From an uncultured Collinsella sp. (GTDB taxonomy: Bacteria; Actinomycetota; Coriobacteriia; Coriobacteriales; Coriobacteriaceae), in NCBI GenBank assembly GCA_958431945.1, contig CAUASQ010000035.1:1-13704 (forward strand): a DNA stretch of 13,704 nucleotides. Reading direction: 5' to 3'. Of this stretch, positions 1 through 8,189 are shown one piece after another. Below the pieces are notes generated by a model. That model saw nothing but the letters and a program-made list of their open reading frames with translations, searched no databases and was not told the DNA's origin. Positions within the stretch are counted from its first letter, which is position 1, and each line of letters begins with the position of its first letter. Position numbers and translations under genes: made by a program.

Positions 1-128
1 GCACGCGCACCTTCGGCATCGCCAAGGGCTTCCCCGACCGCTACGACCCCAACGAGCTGCTCGCTCAGAACGGCATGACGGTCGAGAACATGGCCGCCGA
101 AGCCGCAAGGCTACTCAAGCAGCACTAG
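1..128 (+). CDS. C-terminal 41 residues of a truncated gene, possibly transketolase/DXS-like
   Basis: An open frame enters from the left edge and ends at the TAG at 126-128. The visible tail contains FGIAKGFPDRYDPNELL followed by MTVENMAAEAARLLKQH. The pattern of a short loop, 'ELL', a Gly-Met/Leu-Thr turn and a last amphipathic helix resembles the C-terminal domain ends of thiamine-diphosphate enzymes such as the transketolase C-terminal subunit or 1-deoxyxylulose-5-phosphate synthase. Forty-one residues cannot settle this. The frame has the strong G/C third-position preference of the other genes here, so it is very likely real coding sequence. A 16-bp hairpin follows two bases after the stop. 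The family call is inference; the coding call is secure. Confidence 0.6.
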   Translation, partial: TRTFGIAKGFPDRYDPNELLAQNGMTVENMAAEAARLLKQH

Positions 129-129
129 A

Positions 130-172
130 GAAAACCACCACAAAGGTGCCTGTCCCCTTTGTGGTGGTTTTC
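130..172 (+). repeat. 16-bp perfect hairpin after the first gene; REP-like and possibly a terminator
   Basis: The arms 130-145 (GAAAACCACCACAAAG) and 157-172 are perfectly complementary around an 11-base loop, GTGCCTGTCCC. The right arm ends in TTTTC, so the structure could terminate transcription in either direction. The loop holds CCTGTCCC, the same core found in the loops of the three hairpin repeats near 251, 10225 and 11433, although the stem is unrelated. I read it as a REP-type palindrome that also sits where a terminator for the upstream gene is expected. Confidence 0.7.
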
Positions 173-250
173 GTCGCGTTGCCGCCATTATAGCGACCGC
201 TGCGGGCGACCACGCCATCTGCAAAACGCTATCTCAGCTGCAATATTCGA

Positions 251-301
251 CGTTTGCCCAGATAAAACCTGCCAAAATAAACCTGTCCCTTTTTGGTAGG
301 T
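251..301 (+). repeat. Hairpin repeat, copy 1 (CCTGTCCC loop family)
   Basis: The core is ACCTGCCAAAA (267-277), a 13-base loop with AACCTGTCCCT, and TTTTGGTAGGT (291-301). The stem has 11 pairs, one of them a G-T wobble. The conserved part also includes GATAAAACC just before the stem and a looser CGTTTGCCCA further left. Copies 2 and 3, at 10225-10275 and 11433-11483, have the same orientation and almost the same sequence. This copy lies 43 bases upstream of the -35 box of the ABC importer operon. It contains no long open frame of its own. Confidence 0.85.
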
Positions 302-343
302 AGAATAACCCATAAGGCAAGTATGTTTCTGAGTTATTTCGTG

Positions 344-373
344 TTGACCCATTTGAGCGCGATAGGGTATAAC
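344..373 (+). promoter_or_regulatory. Sigma-70-type promoter of the amino-acid ABC importer operon
   Basis: TTGACC (344-349) matches the -35 consensus at five of six positions. TATAAC (368-373) matches the -10 consensus at five of six, with an 18-bp spacer. Transcription should start near 380 and give a leader of about 37 bases before the ATG at 417. The AAAGG ribosome binding site is at 403-408. A weak inverted repeat, AATAAC (304-309) with GTTATT (333-338), lies just upstream and could be an operator, but its arms are only 6 bp. Confidence 0.7.
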
Positions 374-416
374 TCTACTCAACCGCTAGGGATTTTATTG
401 AGAAAGGTGTTCTACC

Positions 417-1412
417 ATGAGCAAGAACCTCTCCCAGCAGGTCGTTCTCGACCGCCGCGGCTTCGTTGCCGCCACCTTCGCAACCGTCGCCGGCCTTGGT
501 CTTGCCGGCTGCTCTGACACCAGCGCCGAGGCCGACAAGGGTTCCGCCGCCGGTTCCTCCAAGAGCTCCGAGGATACCGAGGCTTCCACCACGCTCGACG
601 CTAAGGCATTCGACAAGCTCGTCGACAACGGCCCCAAGGCCGATGACGACGCCATCGCCGCCAGCACCTGGGCGACGGCCGTCAAGGACGCCGGCGTCTT
701 TAAGATCGGTGGCGTTCAGACCTCAACGCTCTTCTCCCTCCTCAACGAGAAAGACGGCCAGACCCGCGGCTTCGATGCCGGTATCGCACAGCTCCTGTCC
801 AACTACATCCTGGGCGAGAACAGGGTCGAGATCACCCAGGTGACCTCGGACACGCGAGAGTCCGTCCTGCAGAACGGCCAGGTCGACGCCGTCTTTGCCA
901 CCTACACCATCACTGACGAGCGCAAGAAACTCGTCTCCTTTGCCGGTCCCTACTACTACACCCAGCAGGCCATCCTGGTGCTCGCCGATAACGACGACAT
1001 CAAGAGCGTCGACGACCTGGCCGACAAGAACGTCGCCGTCCAGTCCGGCTCCAACGGCCCCGCCATCCTGGAGGAGTTCGCCCCCAAGGCCAGCCAACAG
1101 GAGTTCAAGACCGACGAGGAGGCCCGCCAGGCACTCCAGCAGGGCCGCGTCGATGCCTACGTCATCGATAACAACATGCAGCAGAGCGCCTTGGTCCGCG
1201 AGCCCGGTAAGTACAAGATTGCCGGCAAGCCCTTCGGCAGCAAGGAGCCCTATGGCATCGGTCTGCCGCTCGATTCCGACGGCGTCGCCTTTGTCAACGA
1301 CTTCCTTAAGAAGATCGAGGATGATGGCACCTGGACCGAGCTGTGGCAGATCTGCATCGGCGACCGTACGGGCGACACCAATGTTCCCGAGCTGCCCGAG
1401 ATCGGCGCCTAG
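417..1412 (+). CDS. Polar amino-acid ABC transporter, substrate-binding lipoprotein
   Basis: This 331-residue protein is the extracellular binding component of an amino-acid importer. The N-terminus has a twin-arginine pair (R13-R14 in LDRRGFVAA), a hydrophobic stretch and the lipobox LAGC with Cys32 as the expected lipidation site. A Ser/Ala/Lys/Glu-rich linker follows. The SBP family 3 fold runs from about residue 80 to 320. Family marks are FDAGIAQLL, the segment TSDTRESVLQNGQVDAVFA with TITDERK, and YYYTQQAILV. The Arg in TRES and the Asp of the late YVIDNN segment are where family members hold the amino-acid alpha groups. The pattern is closest to glutamate/glutamine binders of the GluB/GlnH type, but specificity cannot be read with certainty. 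The ATG at 417 follows an AAAGG site. It is the first gene of the importer operon. Confidence 0.92.
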   Translation: MSKNLSQQVVLDRRGFVAATFATVAGLGLAGCSDTSAEADKGSAAGSSKSSEDTEASTTLDAKAFDKLVDNGPKADDDAIAASTWATAVKDAGVFKIGGVQTSTLFSLLNEKDGQTRGFDAGIAQLLSNYILGENRVEITQVTSDTRESVLQNGQVDAVFATYTITDERKKLVSFAGPYYYTQQAILVLADNDDIKSVDDLADKNVAVQSGSNGPAILEEFAPKASQQEFKTDEEARQALQQGRVDAYVIDNNMQQSALVREPGKYKIAGKPFGSKEPYGIGLPLDSDGVAFVNDFLKKIEDDGTWTELWQICIGDRTGDTNVPELPEIGA

Positions 1413-1500
1413 GCAGCGAGTCTAGTAACGGCCGCAACGAAACCATACGGAAACGCATGATGCGCTTTATTGCGGTAAACTGTTTCCTCACTGAGTTGTC

Positions 1501-1532
1501 GGGGCTTCCGTACACACGGGAGCCCCTTTCCT
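1501..1532 (+). terminator. Intra-operon hairpin with T-rich tail (partial terminator)
   Basis: GGGGCTTCCGT (1501-1511) pairs with ACGGGAGCCCC (1516-1526) with one T-G wobble and a four-base loop, followed by TTTCCTT. It lies in the 138-base gap between the binding-protein gene and the first permease gene, 12 bases before the GGGAGGT ribosome binding site at 1539-1545. Such hairpins commonly let a binding protein be made in excess over its membrane partners, through partial termination or stabilisation of the upstream mRNA 3' end. The short, broken T tract fits partial termination. The role is inferred. Confidence 0.6.
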
Positions 1533-1550
1533 TACCGGCGGGAGGTCCGC

Positions 1551-2210
1551 ATGAGTCTCTCCGAGCTCTGGTCGCTCTATGGCCAGAACTATATCGACGC
1601 GCTGCTAGCAACCTGGGGCATGACGCTTGAGTCGTTTGCCATCGCCATGGTGCTGGCCGTCGCTGCCACCGTGATGCGCGTGTCGCCGCTCAAGCCGCTG
1701 CGCGTCTTTGGCGACCTGTATGTCCAGGTCTTCCGTAACATCCCCGGCATCGCGCTGCTCATCATCGTCGTCTATGCGCTGCCGCCGCTCAAGGTCGTTC
1801 TGCCCTACCGCACCTGCGTTATCGTCGCCACGGTCCTTTTGGGCTCGGCCTTTGGCTCCGAGAACTTTATGAGCGGCATCAACACCGTCGGCGTCGGTCA
1901 GGTCGAAGCCGCCCGTTCGCTCGGCATGAGCTTTAACCGCATCCTCGCCAAGATCGTGATCCCGCAGGCGCTGCGCTCGAGCGTGCTGCCCATGACCAAC
2001 CTCTTTATCGCCGTCATGCTCACCACTGCGCTCGGCAGTCAGGTGCCGCTTAAGCCGCAAGAGCTCACCGGCGTGGTGAGCTACATCAACACGCGCTCGC
2101 TCGGCGGCGTCGCCGCGTTCTTTATCTCGGCGCTCGGCTACCTGGGCACGGCCTTTGTGGTGAGCCACATTGGCAACTACATCGATAAGAAGGTGAGGAT
2201 CCTCCGATGA
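1551..2210 (+). CDS. Polar amino-acid ABC transporter permease, first subunit
   Basis: This 219-residue membrane protein belongs to the His/Glu/Gln/Arg/opine permease family (HisM/GluC type). About five membrane segments are visible, near residues 18-44, 57-80, 88-109, 151-166 and 187-211. The family FRNIPGIALL motif at 61-70 corresponds to the usual FRNTP. The EAA loop that docks on the ATPase is at about 110-142 (GVGQVEAARSLGM with PQALR). Length is normal for the family. The ATG is chosen for the GGGAGGT site six bases upstream. The gene ends inside the start of the next permease (ATGA overlap), so the two are translationally coupled and should form a heterodimeric channel. Confidence 0.93.
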   Translation: MSLSELWSLYGQNYIDALLATWGMTLESFAIAMVLAVAATVMRVSPLKPLRVFGDLYVQVFRNIPGIALLIIVVYALPPLKVVLPYRTCVIVATVLLGSAFGSENFMSGINTVGVGQVEAARSLGMSFNRILAKIVIPQALRSSVLPMTNLFIAVMLTTALGSQVPLKPQELTGVVSYINTRSLGGVAAFFISALGYLGTAFVVSHIGNYIDKKVRILR

Positions 2211-3040
2211 GCAAGCATTCCTCCCCTGCACTTACCATGCGCGATGCGCTCTACGAGGCTCCCGGCCCCAAGATGCGCGCCAAGATTCGCATCGGCACCG
2301 CTATCTCGCTCGTTGCCGTCGCCGTGCTCGTCGCCCTGGTACTGCAGCGCTTTTATGTGACCGGCCAGCTTTCGGTCCACTATTGGTATTTCTTTACGCA
2401 CCCCACCACCTGGAAGTTCTTGCTTGCCGGCTTTGAGGGCACCGTTAAAGTCGCACTCACCGCTGGCGCCATCGCGCTGGTGCTGGGCCTAGCCCTTATG
2501 CTCGGCCGCACCAGCGACATTAAGCCGCTCCAGCTGGTTTGCCGCGTGCTCACCGATTTCTTCCGCGGTGTGCCGAGCCTGCTGTTCATCTACTTCTTCT
2601 TTTTGGTGCTGCCCCAGTACAAGATCGCGCTACCGTCGTTTTGGATGCTCACGCTTCCCGTCGCGCTCGCTGCAGCCGGTGTACTTGCCGAGATCTTCCG
2701 TGCCGGCGTCAACGCCGTGCCGCGCGGTCAGGTCGAGGCCGCCCAGGCACTCGGTCTCTCCAGGGCCAAAATCACCTTTAAAATCGTGTTGCCGCAGGCT
2801 ATTCGGTTTATCATTCCGTCGTTGATTTCGCAGCTCGTGGTCGTAGTCAAAGACACCACCGTCGCCTATGTGGTGAGCTACCCCGACCTCATGCAAAACG
2901 CCCGCGTGCTCATTACCAACTACGACGCCCTCGTGTCGGTCTACCTGGTTATCGCAGTCATCTACATCCTCATCAACGTCGCGATCAACAAGGCCGCTGT
3001 CTATGTTTCGCACAAGACCGGCGCGACCATCATCCGCTAA
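2207..3040 (+). CDS. Polar amino-acid ABC transporter permease, second subunit
   Basis: This 277-residue permease of the same family overlaps the preceding gene by four bases. It has a longer N-terminus of about 28 cytoplasmic residues, then a membrane segment at 29-51 that the first subunit lacks, followed by the core. FFRGVPSLLF at 118-127 matches the family RGxP motif. The EAA loop is well formed at about 162-200 (EIFRAGV, PRGQVEAAQALGL, LPQAIR). VVKDTTVAYVVSYPDL matches the conserved late KDT segment. The layout resembles GluD of actinobacterial glutamate importers, which also pairs with a shorter GluC-like partner. The glutamate assignment is inference from that resemblance. Confidence 0.93.
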   Translation: MSKHSSPALTMRDALYEAPGPKMRAKIRIGTAISLVAVAVLVALVLQRFYVTGQLSVHYWYFFTHPTTWKFLLAGFEGTVKVALTAGAIALVLGLALMLGRTSDIKPLQLVCRVLTDFFRGVPSLLFIYFFFLVLPQYKIALPSFWMLTLPVALAAAGVLAEIFRAGVNAVPRGQVEAAQALGLSRAKITFKIVLPQAIRFIIPSLISQLVVVVKDTTVAYVVSYPDLMQNARVLITNYDALVSVYLVIAVIYILINVAINKAAVYVSHKTGATIIR

Positions 3041-3076
3041 CGCTTTACCATTTCGAGTCATAAGGAGCCGAGCACC

Positions 3077-3841
<765 letters not shown>

Positions 3842-3927
3842 CCCAATTGCCGCGCGGGCAAATTCATCACCAGCGTTTGTCCCGCGCACCCCTGTGCCAT
3901 GTCCACCCGGATTCGAAAGCAACACCT

Positions 3928-4737
3928 ATGATCGGAACACGTACTTCCTCGTCCTATACCCCGCACGTCGACGTCGCCCCCGCCGACCGCCCACTCATCC
4001 TCGTCGCGCCGCGCTGGGAAGATGCAAAGCCGTTTTTAAGCGAGACGCTCTCTCCCAACGAGGAAATCGCAAGCGTCTTTGTCGATGCCATCCTTGCCGC
4101 CGGCGGCCTGCCACTGCAGATGTCTATTACCGAAGACGTCGATGTTATCCGTCATTACGTGGAAATCGCCGATGGTGTCGCTATTCCCGGCGGCCCGGAC
4201 GTCAACCCCAAACGTTGGGGCGACGAGCGTCCTTACGATCCCACGCTGTGCTGCGAGATTCGCGACCGTTTTGAGTTTAAGCTGGTTAACGAGGTGCTTC
4301 GCGCCAAGAAGCCGCTCTTTACCACCTGCCGCGGCACGCAGCTGCTCAACGTCGCCACTGGCGGCACCCTGTGCATGGACGTGCCGAGCCTGGGCGCTCG
4401 CGAGGGCCGCACGCAGTGGCGCCACACCCACGTGCTCAACGACCCCGTGCATCCCGTCGAGGTCGTGCCGGGTTCGCTGTTGGAGCGCGCGGTTGGCGGG
4501 CACAGGCTGATCCAGACCAACTCCGCACACCACTGCTGCGTCGAGCGTCTGGGTAAAAGCACGCGCTTGGTCGCCAAGGCAACCGACGGCGTTCCCGAGT
4601 GCATCGAGGTCGAAGGCCAGCCGTTCTGCTTGGGTGTGCAATGGCACCCCGAGTACACGTGGAAGACGCTCAAGACCGACTTTAACCTGTGGAAGTCGTT
4701 TGTCGAGGCAGCGGCAAAGGTCAAGCAGGCCCGTTAG
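3928..4737 (+). CDS. Peptidase C26, gamma-glutamyl-GABA hydrolase-like (class I GATase fold)
   Basis: This 269-residue cytoplasmic hydrolase resembles PuuD-type enzymes, which cleave gamma-glutamyl amide bonds. The nucleophile is Cys134 in FTTCRGTQLLN. The His-Glu pair is His240 and Glu242 in VQWHPEY. The family IPGGPDVNP loop is at 86-94 and NSAHH at 198-202. The usual HHQ is HHC here (Cys203). The frame remains open back to a TTG at 3847, but that extension would use an unlikely His-rich leader. I chose the ATG at 3928, although its ribosome site (GAAAGC) is weak. The gene lies 86 bases after the importer ATPase with no clear terminator between, so co-transcription is plausible. A role in processing gamma-glutamyl compounds that feed glutamate is inference. 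The two-way terminator follows the gene. Confidence 0.85.
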   Translation: MIGTRTSSSYTPHVDVAPADRPLILVAPRWEDAKPFLSETLSPNEEIASVFVDAILAAGGLPLQMSITEDVDVIRHYVEIADGVAIPGGPDVNPKRWGDERPYDPTLCCEIRDRFEFKLVNEVLRAKKPLFTTCRGTQLLNVATGGTLCMDVPSLGAREGRTQWRHTHVLNDPVHPVEVVPGSLLERAVGGHRLIQTNSAHHCCVERLGKSTRLVAKATDGVPECIEVEGQPFCLGVQWHPEYTWKTLKTDFNLWKSFVEAAAKVKQAR

Positions 4738-4756
4738 TTCACGGACAGCACAACAC

Positions 4757-4802
4757 AAAAGGGGCGCCCCGCCGGCCACATGGTCCGACGGGGCGCCCTT
4801 TT
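4757..4802. terminator. Bidirectional Rho-independent terminator between convergent genes
   Basis: AAAAGGGGCGCCCCG (4757-4771) pairs with CGGGGCGCCCTTTT (4789-4802) to give a 14-bp stem with one bulged G. It ends in TTTT on the plus strand and TTTTGTGTT on the minus strand. It lies between the C26 peptidase stop (plus strand, 4737) and the Hpt gene stop (minus strand, 4844), so it can end both transcripts. Confidence 0.88.
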
Positions 4803-4843
4803 ACCTATATGTGGCCGGCACGCAGCCCAAGGCCCGCAAGCTC

Positions 4844-5200
4844 TTATTCGGCCGCCTCGCGCAGGGCTGACATCGTTGCCGCATATTGCTGCTGCAACGC
4901 ATGCATTCCCTCGCGAGCGCCGTCAACAGCATCGGCGCCGCGCAGCGCTTCGGTTACCACGACCGCCGGCTCGTACAGATTATCGAATCCCAGGTTCTGG
5001 CTCACGCCCTTGAGCGTGTGCGCTGCCATAAACGCTTCCTCGGCGTCTCCTGCCGCCATGGCAGCCTCCAACTTGTCCATGCTCTCGTCATCTAAAAACT
5101 TGAGGGCAAAGCGGGCAAGCATTTCCCCGCCCATCAGCCGAGCACACGCGTCATCATAATTAGCGCCGATCTTCTCATACGCCTCACGCATGGAAATCAT
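4844..5200 (-). CDS. Stand-alone Hpt (histidine phosphotransfer) protein
   Basis: This 118-residue all-helical protein has the Hpt signature AHTLKGVSQNLGF, with His61 as the phospho-accepting residue. Hpt proteins pass phosphoryl groups between receiver domains in multi-step phosphorelays; they have no ATPase activity. The length matches a single Hpt domain with no extra module. The start at 5200 has AAAGGAG ten bases upstream (5211-5217 on the plus strand). A second ATG three codons in has a longer, worse spacing. The gene begins 24 bases after the stop of the receiver-HD-GYP gene, so they form one operon. No histidine kinase gene is in the window. The natural partner is the receiver domain of the upstream gene, with an unlinked hybrid kinase as phosphate source; this is inference. 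Confidence 0.88.
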   Translation of the reverse strand: MISMREAYEKIGANYDDACARLMGGEMLARFALKFLDDESMDKLEAAMAAGDAEEAFMAAHTLKGVSQNLGFDNLYEPAVVVTEALRGADAVDGAREGMHALQQQYAATMSALREAAE

Positions 5201-5224
5201 GGATTAAAAACTCCTTTGGTCAAA

Positions 5225-7105
5225 CTAAATCGTAGGAAACGCGACGACATCGGCGGGGCGTGCCAACGTCTCGGCAATTTGGTCTTGCACCTCGAGCAAA
5301 CAGTCGAGCAGCAACGGGTTAAAGGTGCCGCACTTACCGTCCAGAATCATCTTGATCGCTTCCTCGTGCGGGATAGCGTCCTTGTACACGCGCACGCTCG
5401 TCAGGGCATCGTACACGTCGGCCACCGAAACCACCTGTGCGGCAATGGGAATTTCGTCGCCCTTAAGGCCATCGGGATAACCCTTGCCGTCCCAGCGCTC
5501 GTGGTGCCAACGCGCAATCTGGTACGCATATTCCATAAGCGCATTGCCGGCGTGATGGCTACCCAGCTCACGCAGCATGTCGGCGCCGATCGTGGTATGC
5601 GTCTTCATAATCTCGAACTCCTCGGGCGTAAGGCGCCCGGGTTTGTTGAGAATCGCATCGTCGATCGACATCTTGCCAATATCGTGCAGCGCCGAAGCCA
5701 GGGCAATCGTGGAGCGTTCCTCATTGTCAAGGAAGATGGTGCCGCTACGCTGGACTAGACAGCCAAGCAGCAGCTCGGTCAGCTTTTCGATGTTCGTAAC
5801 GTGCCTGCCGCTCTCGCCATTGCGAAGCTCCATGACGCCGGCCATGATGTCGATGAGCATGCGACTGTTCTTGACGCGCTCGTTGTACTGCTGGGACAGC
5901 AGGCTCGTCAGGCGGCGCTTTTTGGCGTATAGGCGGATGGTGTTGCTTACACGGCGGCGCACGACACGGGAGTCAAACGGGCGGTTGATATAGTCCGAGG
6001 CGCCTAGCTCGTACGCGCGCAGAACCATATCATCGGAATCTTCGCTCGAAATCATGATGAAAGGCAGATTGTCGATACCCGATCGGCGCGACAGGTCGGC
6101 CAGCACCTCAAAGCCGCTTATGCCCGGCATGACAATATCCAGCAGCACGAGCGACAACTCATCGCCATAGCGGTCGACCATGTCGAGCGCCGCGCGACCG
6201 TTGTCGGCCTCGAGGATGCAATACTCGTCCTTGAGCGTCTCGTTGAGAATGGCTCGGTTCATCTCGGAGTCATCGACAATAAGCACCAAAGGCTTTTCGC
6301 TTTGGAAGGCCTCGATGGAATCGGCATCGGTCACGACCGTACCGGCTTTTGCCTTAGCGCGGCTCAATAACTGGACAGCGCGGCCAACGCCCTCATCGAC
6401 CGTCTCGCCATGAATGCGAACGCCACCAACACATGCCGTCAAGCTCACGTACTCATGGCCCGGAACAATCGTGGCATGAACGGCATCGGACACCTGATGC
6501 AGGCGTCGGGTGAAGTCATCGGAGGGAATATTGGGCATGACGACCACAAACTTGTCGCAGCCATAGCGTACAAGCTCGTCAGTCGAACGAATTCCGCTGC
6601 GTATGGCCGTCGCCACGGCACCGAGCGCAAGGTCGCCGGCATGACGGCCACACGTATCGTTGAAGACCCTAAAATCGTCAAGGTCGATCACCGCAACGCC
6701 GGCATTCATGCGGGCGCTACGGAGCTTTTCCTCGTAATATCGGCGATTGCGCACGCTCGTCAGCACGTCGGTGTAGACAAGGTCCTCTTCTGCAGCCTCT
6801 TGTTCATCGATCGGACGCACCATCAGCAAGACACGAGGCTCACCCTCGACCTTTAGAGGGCGTAGGCGAGCGCGGTACTCAACACCATCGTTGAGCAGTT
6901 GCTCCGACACCTCATCGGAGTCTGCCAAAGCCTCAAGACTCGACTGACGCAGACAAGGGCAGCGATCGCCGGCGAGCAGGCAGTTAGGCTCGCTCTTAAT
7001 CTGATCGGCCGACAGCAAACGCACCACGGGGTAGGTCTTCGCGACGCGGGCGACCTCAGCGGCAGCCTCCTCGTCGGTTAGATTGACCTCGTGATTATTG
7101 AGCAT
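5225..7105 (-). CDS. Degenerate GGDEF - receiver - HD-GYP c-di-GMP signalling protein
   Basis: This 626-residue cytoplasmic protein has four parts. Residues 1-108 are a divergent sensor-like region with Cys42, Cys49 and Cys51. A GGDEF domain spans about 109-265: it keeps Asp141, Asn149 and Asp158, but the signature is GCDKF (182-186) instead of GGDEF. The product-binding I-site RSTD (173-176) is at the canonical five-residue distance. A receiver domain spans 272-390, with Asp278, Asp279, phospho-acceptor Asp323 and Ser353; the usual Lys is Arg375. An HD-GYP phosphodiesterase spans about 410-615, with Glu431, His435, His474-Asp475, His503, His534-His535, GKGYP (541-544 region) and Asp563 all present. 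The likely activity is hydrolysis of c-di-GMP, not synthesis. The ATG follows AAAGGG by seven bases. A weak promoter candidate is TTGTAG / 17 bp / TACCAT at 7158-7130. It is the first gene of the operon with Hpt. Confidence 0.92.
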   Translation of the reverse strand: MLNNHEVNLTDEEAAAEVARVAKTYPVVRLLSADQIKSEPNCLLAGDRCPCLRQSSLEALADSDEVSEQLLNDGVEYRARLRPLKVEGEPRVLLMVRPIDEQEAAEEDLVYTDVLTSVRNRRYYEEKLRSARMNAGVAVIDLDDFRVFNDTCGRHAGDLALGAVATAIRSGIRSTDELVRYGCDKFVVVMPNIPSDDFTRRLHQVSDAVHATIVPGHEYVSLTACVGGVRIHGETVDEGVGRAVQLLSRAKAKAGTVVTDADSIEAFQSEKPLVLIVDDSEMNRAILNETLKDEYCILEADNGRAALDMVDRYGDELSLVLLDIVMPGISGFEVLADLSRRSGIDNLPFIMISSEDSDDMVLRAYELGASDYINRPFDSRVVRRRVSNTIRLYAKKRRLTSLLSQQYNERVKNSRMLIDIMAGVMELRNGESGRHVTNIEKLTELLLGCLVQRSGTIFLDNEERSTIALASALHDIGKMSIDDAILNKPGRLTPEEFEIMKTHTTIGADMLRELGSHHAGNALMEYAYQIARWHHERWDGKGYPDGLKGDEIPIAAQVVSVADVYDALTSVRVYKDAIPHEEAIKMILDGKCGTFNPLLLDCLLEVQDQIAETLARPADVVAFPTI

Positions 7106-7307
7106 ATGGGGCCCTTTCGATAGTTTCGCATGGTAGCGGTGGGTTCCAAATGCTACAAGGGTAACACCTTGCCGATGCAGGTAAGCACGTGAATGCTGTT
7201 ACATTTTTATGAGTTGGCAGACGGTGCAATTGAAGCCGCAGACGTGAGGTTTTGAGCACATTTGTTAACACTGCCGAAACGTTTGCGGGTGAAGGCTGTT
7301 TTGATTT

Positions 7308-8114
7308 TTACGGCTGCGAGAGCTCCAGGATACCACGGACAGTCTGGGCAGCTGCTGCCGGGCGATCGCGCAGGCCGTTGTGCGCGCCGGGAACCATTAC
7401 GAGCGGACAGTCCAAAAGCTCAGCCGCCATCCTCGTGCCCGCCTCGCGGGGCGTGCCAATCGAGAGCTCACCCAGGAGCACGGCGGCCACCGTTTTCGAC
7501 GCGCGAACGCTATCCCAATCGGGAACGCAGGTCATAGTAATCCCGTATTCGTTCGCCATGAAACTGCGGCCGTTGCGCAGGGCATGCTTGGCTTCTGCCT
7601 CGGTTAACTTGGGGGCCTCAGGGTCCGAATCGCCGAAGGCGCCTAGGAAGGCCCGTAATGCCCTGGAGACCTTTCCCGCGGCGATCATCTCGAGCAAAAC
7701 CGGGGCCGCGCCCAGGCCGGCACCCTCATCTGTCACGGCGGGTTCATGCAGAATCGCACGCGAGATTATGGCGGGGTTTGCACGGAGAAGCTCCAGGGCC
7801 ACCAGCGTACCGGCACTGTGCGCGAGCACGTTTGCCGGAGCGCCAATATGCTCGATAACAGCCTGCAGGTCGGCGGCCTGGGCGGCGAGGTCGTAGCGTC
7901 CGTCTGCAGCGTCGCCGCTCTCGCCGCAACCGCGCCGGTCGTAGGTAATGACGCGATAGTCACAGGCGAGCTCGCGGGCGATACCGTCAAAAAAGACGCC
8001 GTCGACGCAGGCACCGTGCACGCACACCAAAGCGGGAGCATCAGGCGATACATCTGGGCCGGCATACTCGCGGCAGGCGATCGTGGTGCCCGCATTCTCG
8101 ACCGTAAAATCCAT
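7308..8114 (-). CDS. Alpha/beta hydrolase fold protein
   Basis: This 268-residue protein has the alpha/beta hydrolase layout. The HGACVDG oxyanion loop starts at residue 33. YDRRGCGES at 58-66 is the conserved strand-turn segment. The nucleophile elbow is AHSAG with Ser100; the first Gly of GxSxG is Ala, which is common in this superfamily. The catalytic His is His245 in PGAHNGL. A cap-like helical region lies between about 125 and 195. No signal peptide is visible, so it should be cytoplasmic. The substrate is unknown; esterase, lactonase and haloperoxidase-like relatives share this pattern. The start has a GGGGG stretch nine bases upstream. The gene is divergent from the radical SAM gene and stands alone. 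No clear terminator hairpin follows it. Confidence 0.88.
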   Translation of the reverse strand: MDFTVENAGTTIACREYAGPDVSPDAPALVCVHGACVDGVFFDGIARELACDYRVITYDRRGCGESGDAADGRYDLAAQAADLQAVIEHIGAPANVLAHSAGTLVALELLRANPAIISRAILHEPAVTDEGAGLGAAPVLLEMIAAGKVSRALRAFLGAFGDSDPEAPKLTEAEAKHALRNGRSFMANEYGITMTCVPDWDSVRASKTVAAVLLGELSIGTPREAGTRMAAELLDCPLVMVPGAHNGLRDRPAAAAQTVRGILELSQP

Positions 8115-8189
8115 GTTGTGCCCCCATCATCAACGCCCATCCAGTTGCGCGTCAGTACGGCTGGATAGACCCGCATTGCTTTACGCCTT

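Noticed and set aside
188..382. Small minus-strand frames across the hairpin repeats (also 11295-11582), both encoding a similar YQKGTG-FWQVLSG stretch
   Set aside because: The shared peptide is only the repeat read in one frame; there is no ribosome site or family match.
3847..3927. A 27-residue extension of the C26 peptidase from a TTG codon
   Set aside because: It has no ribosome site and an atypical His/Pro-rich composition unlike the family.
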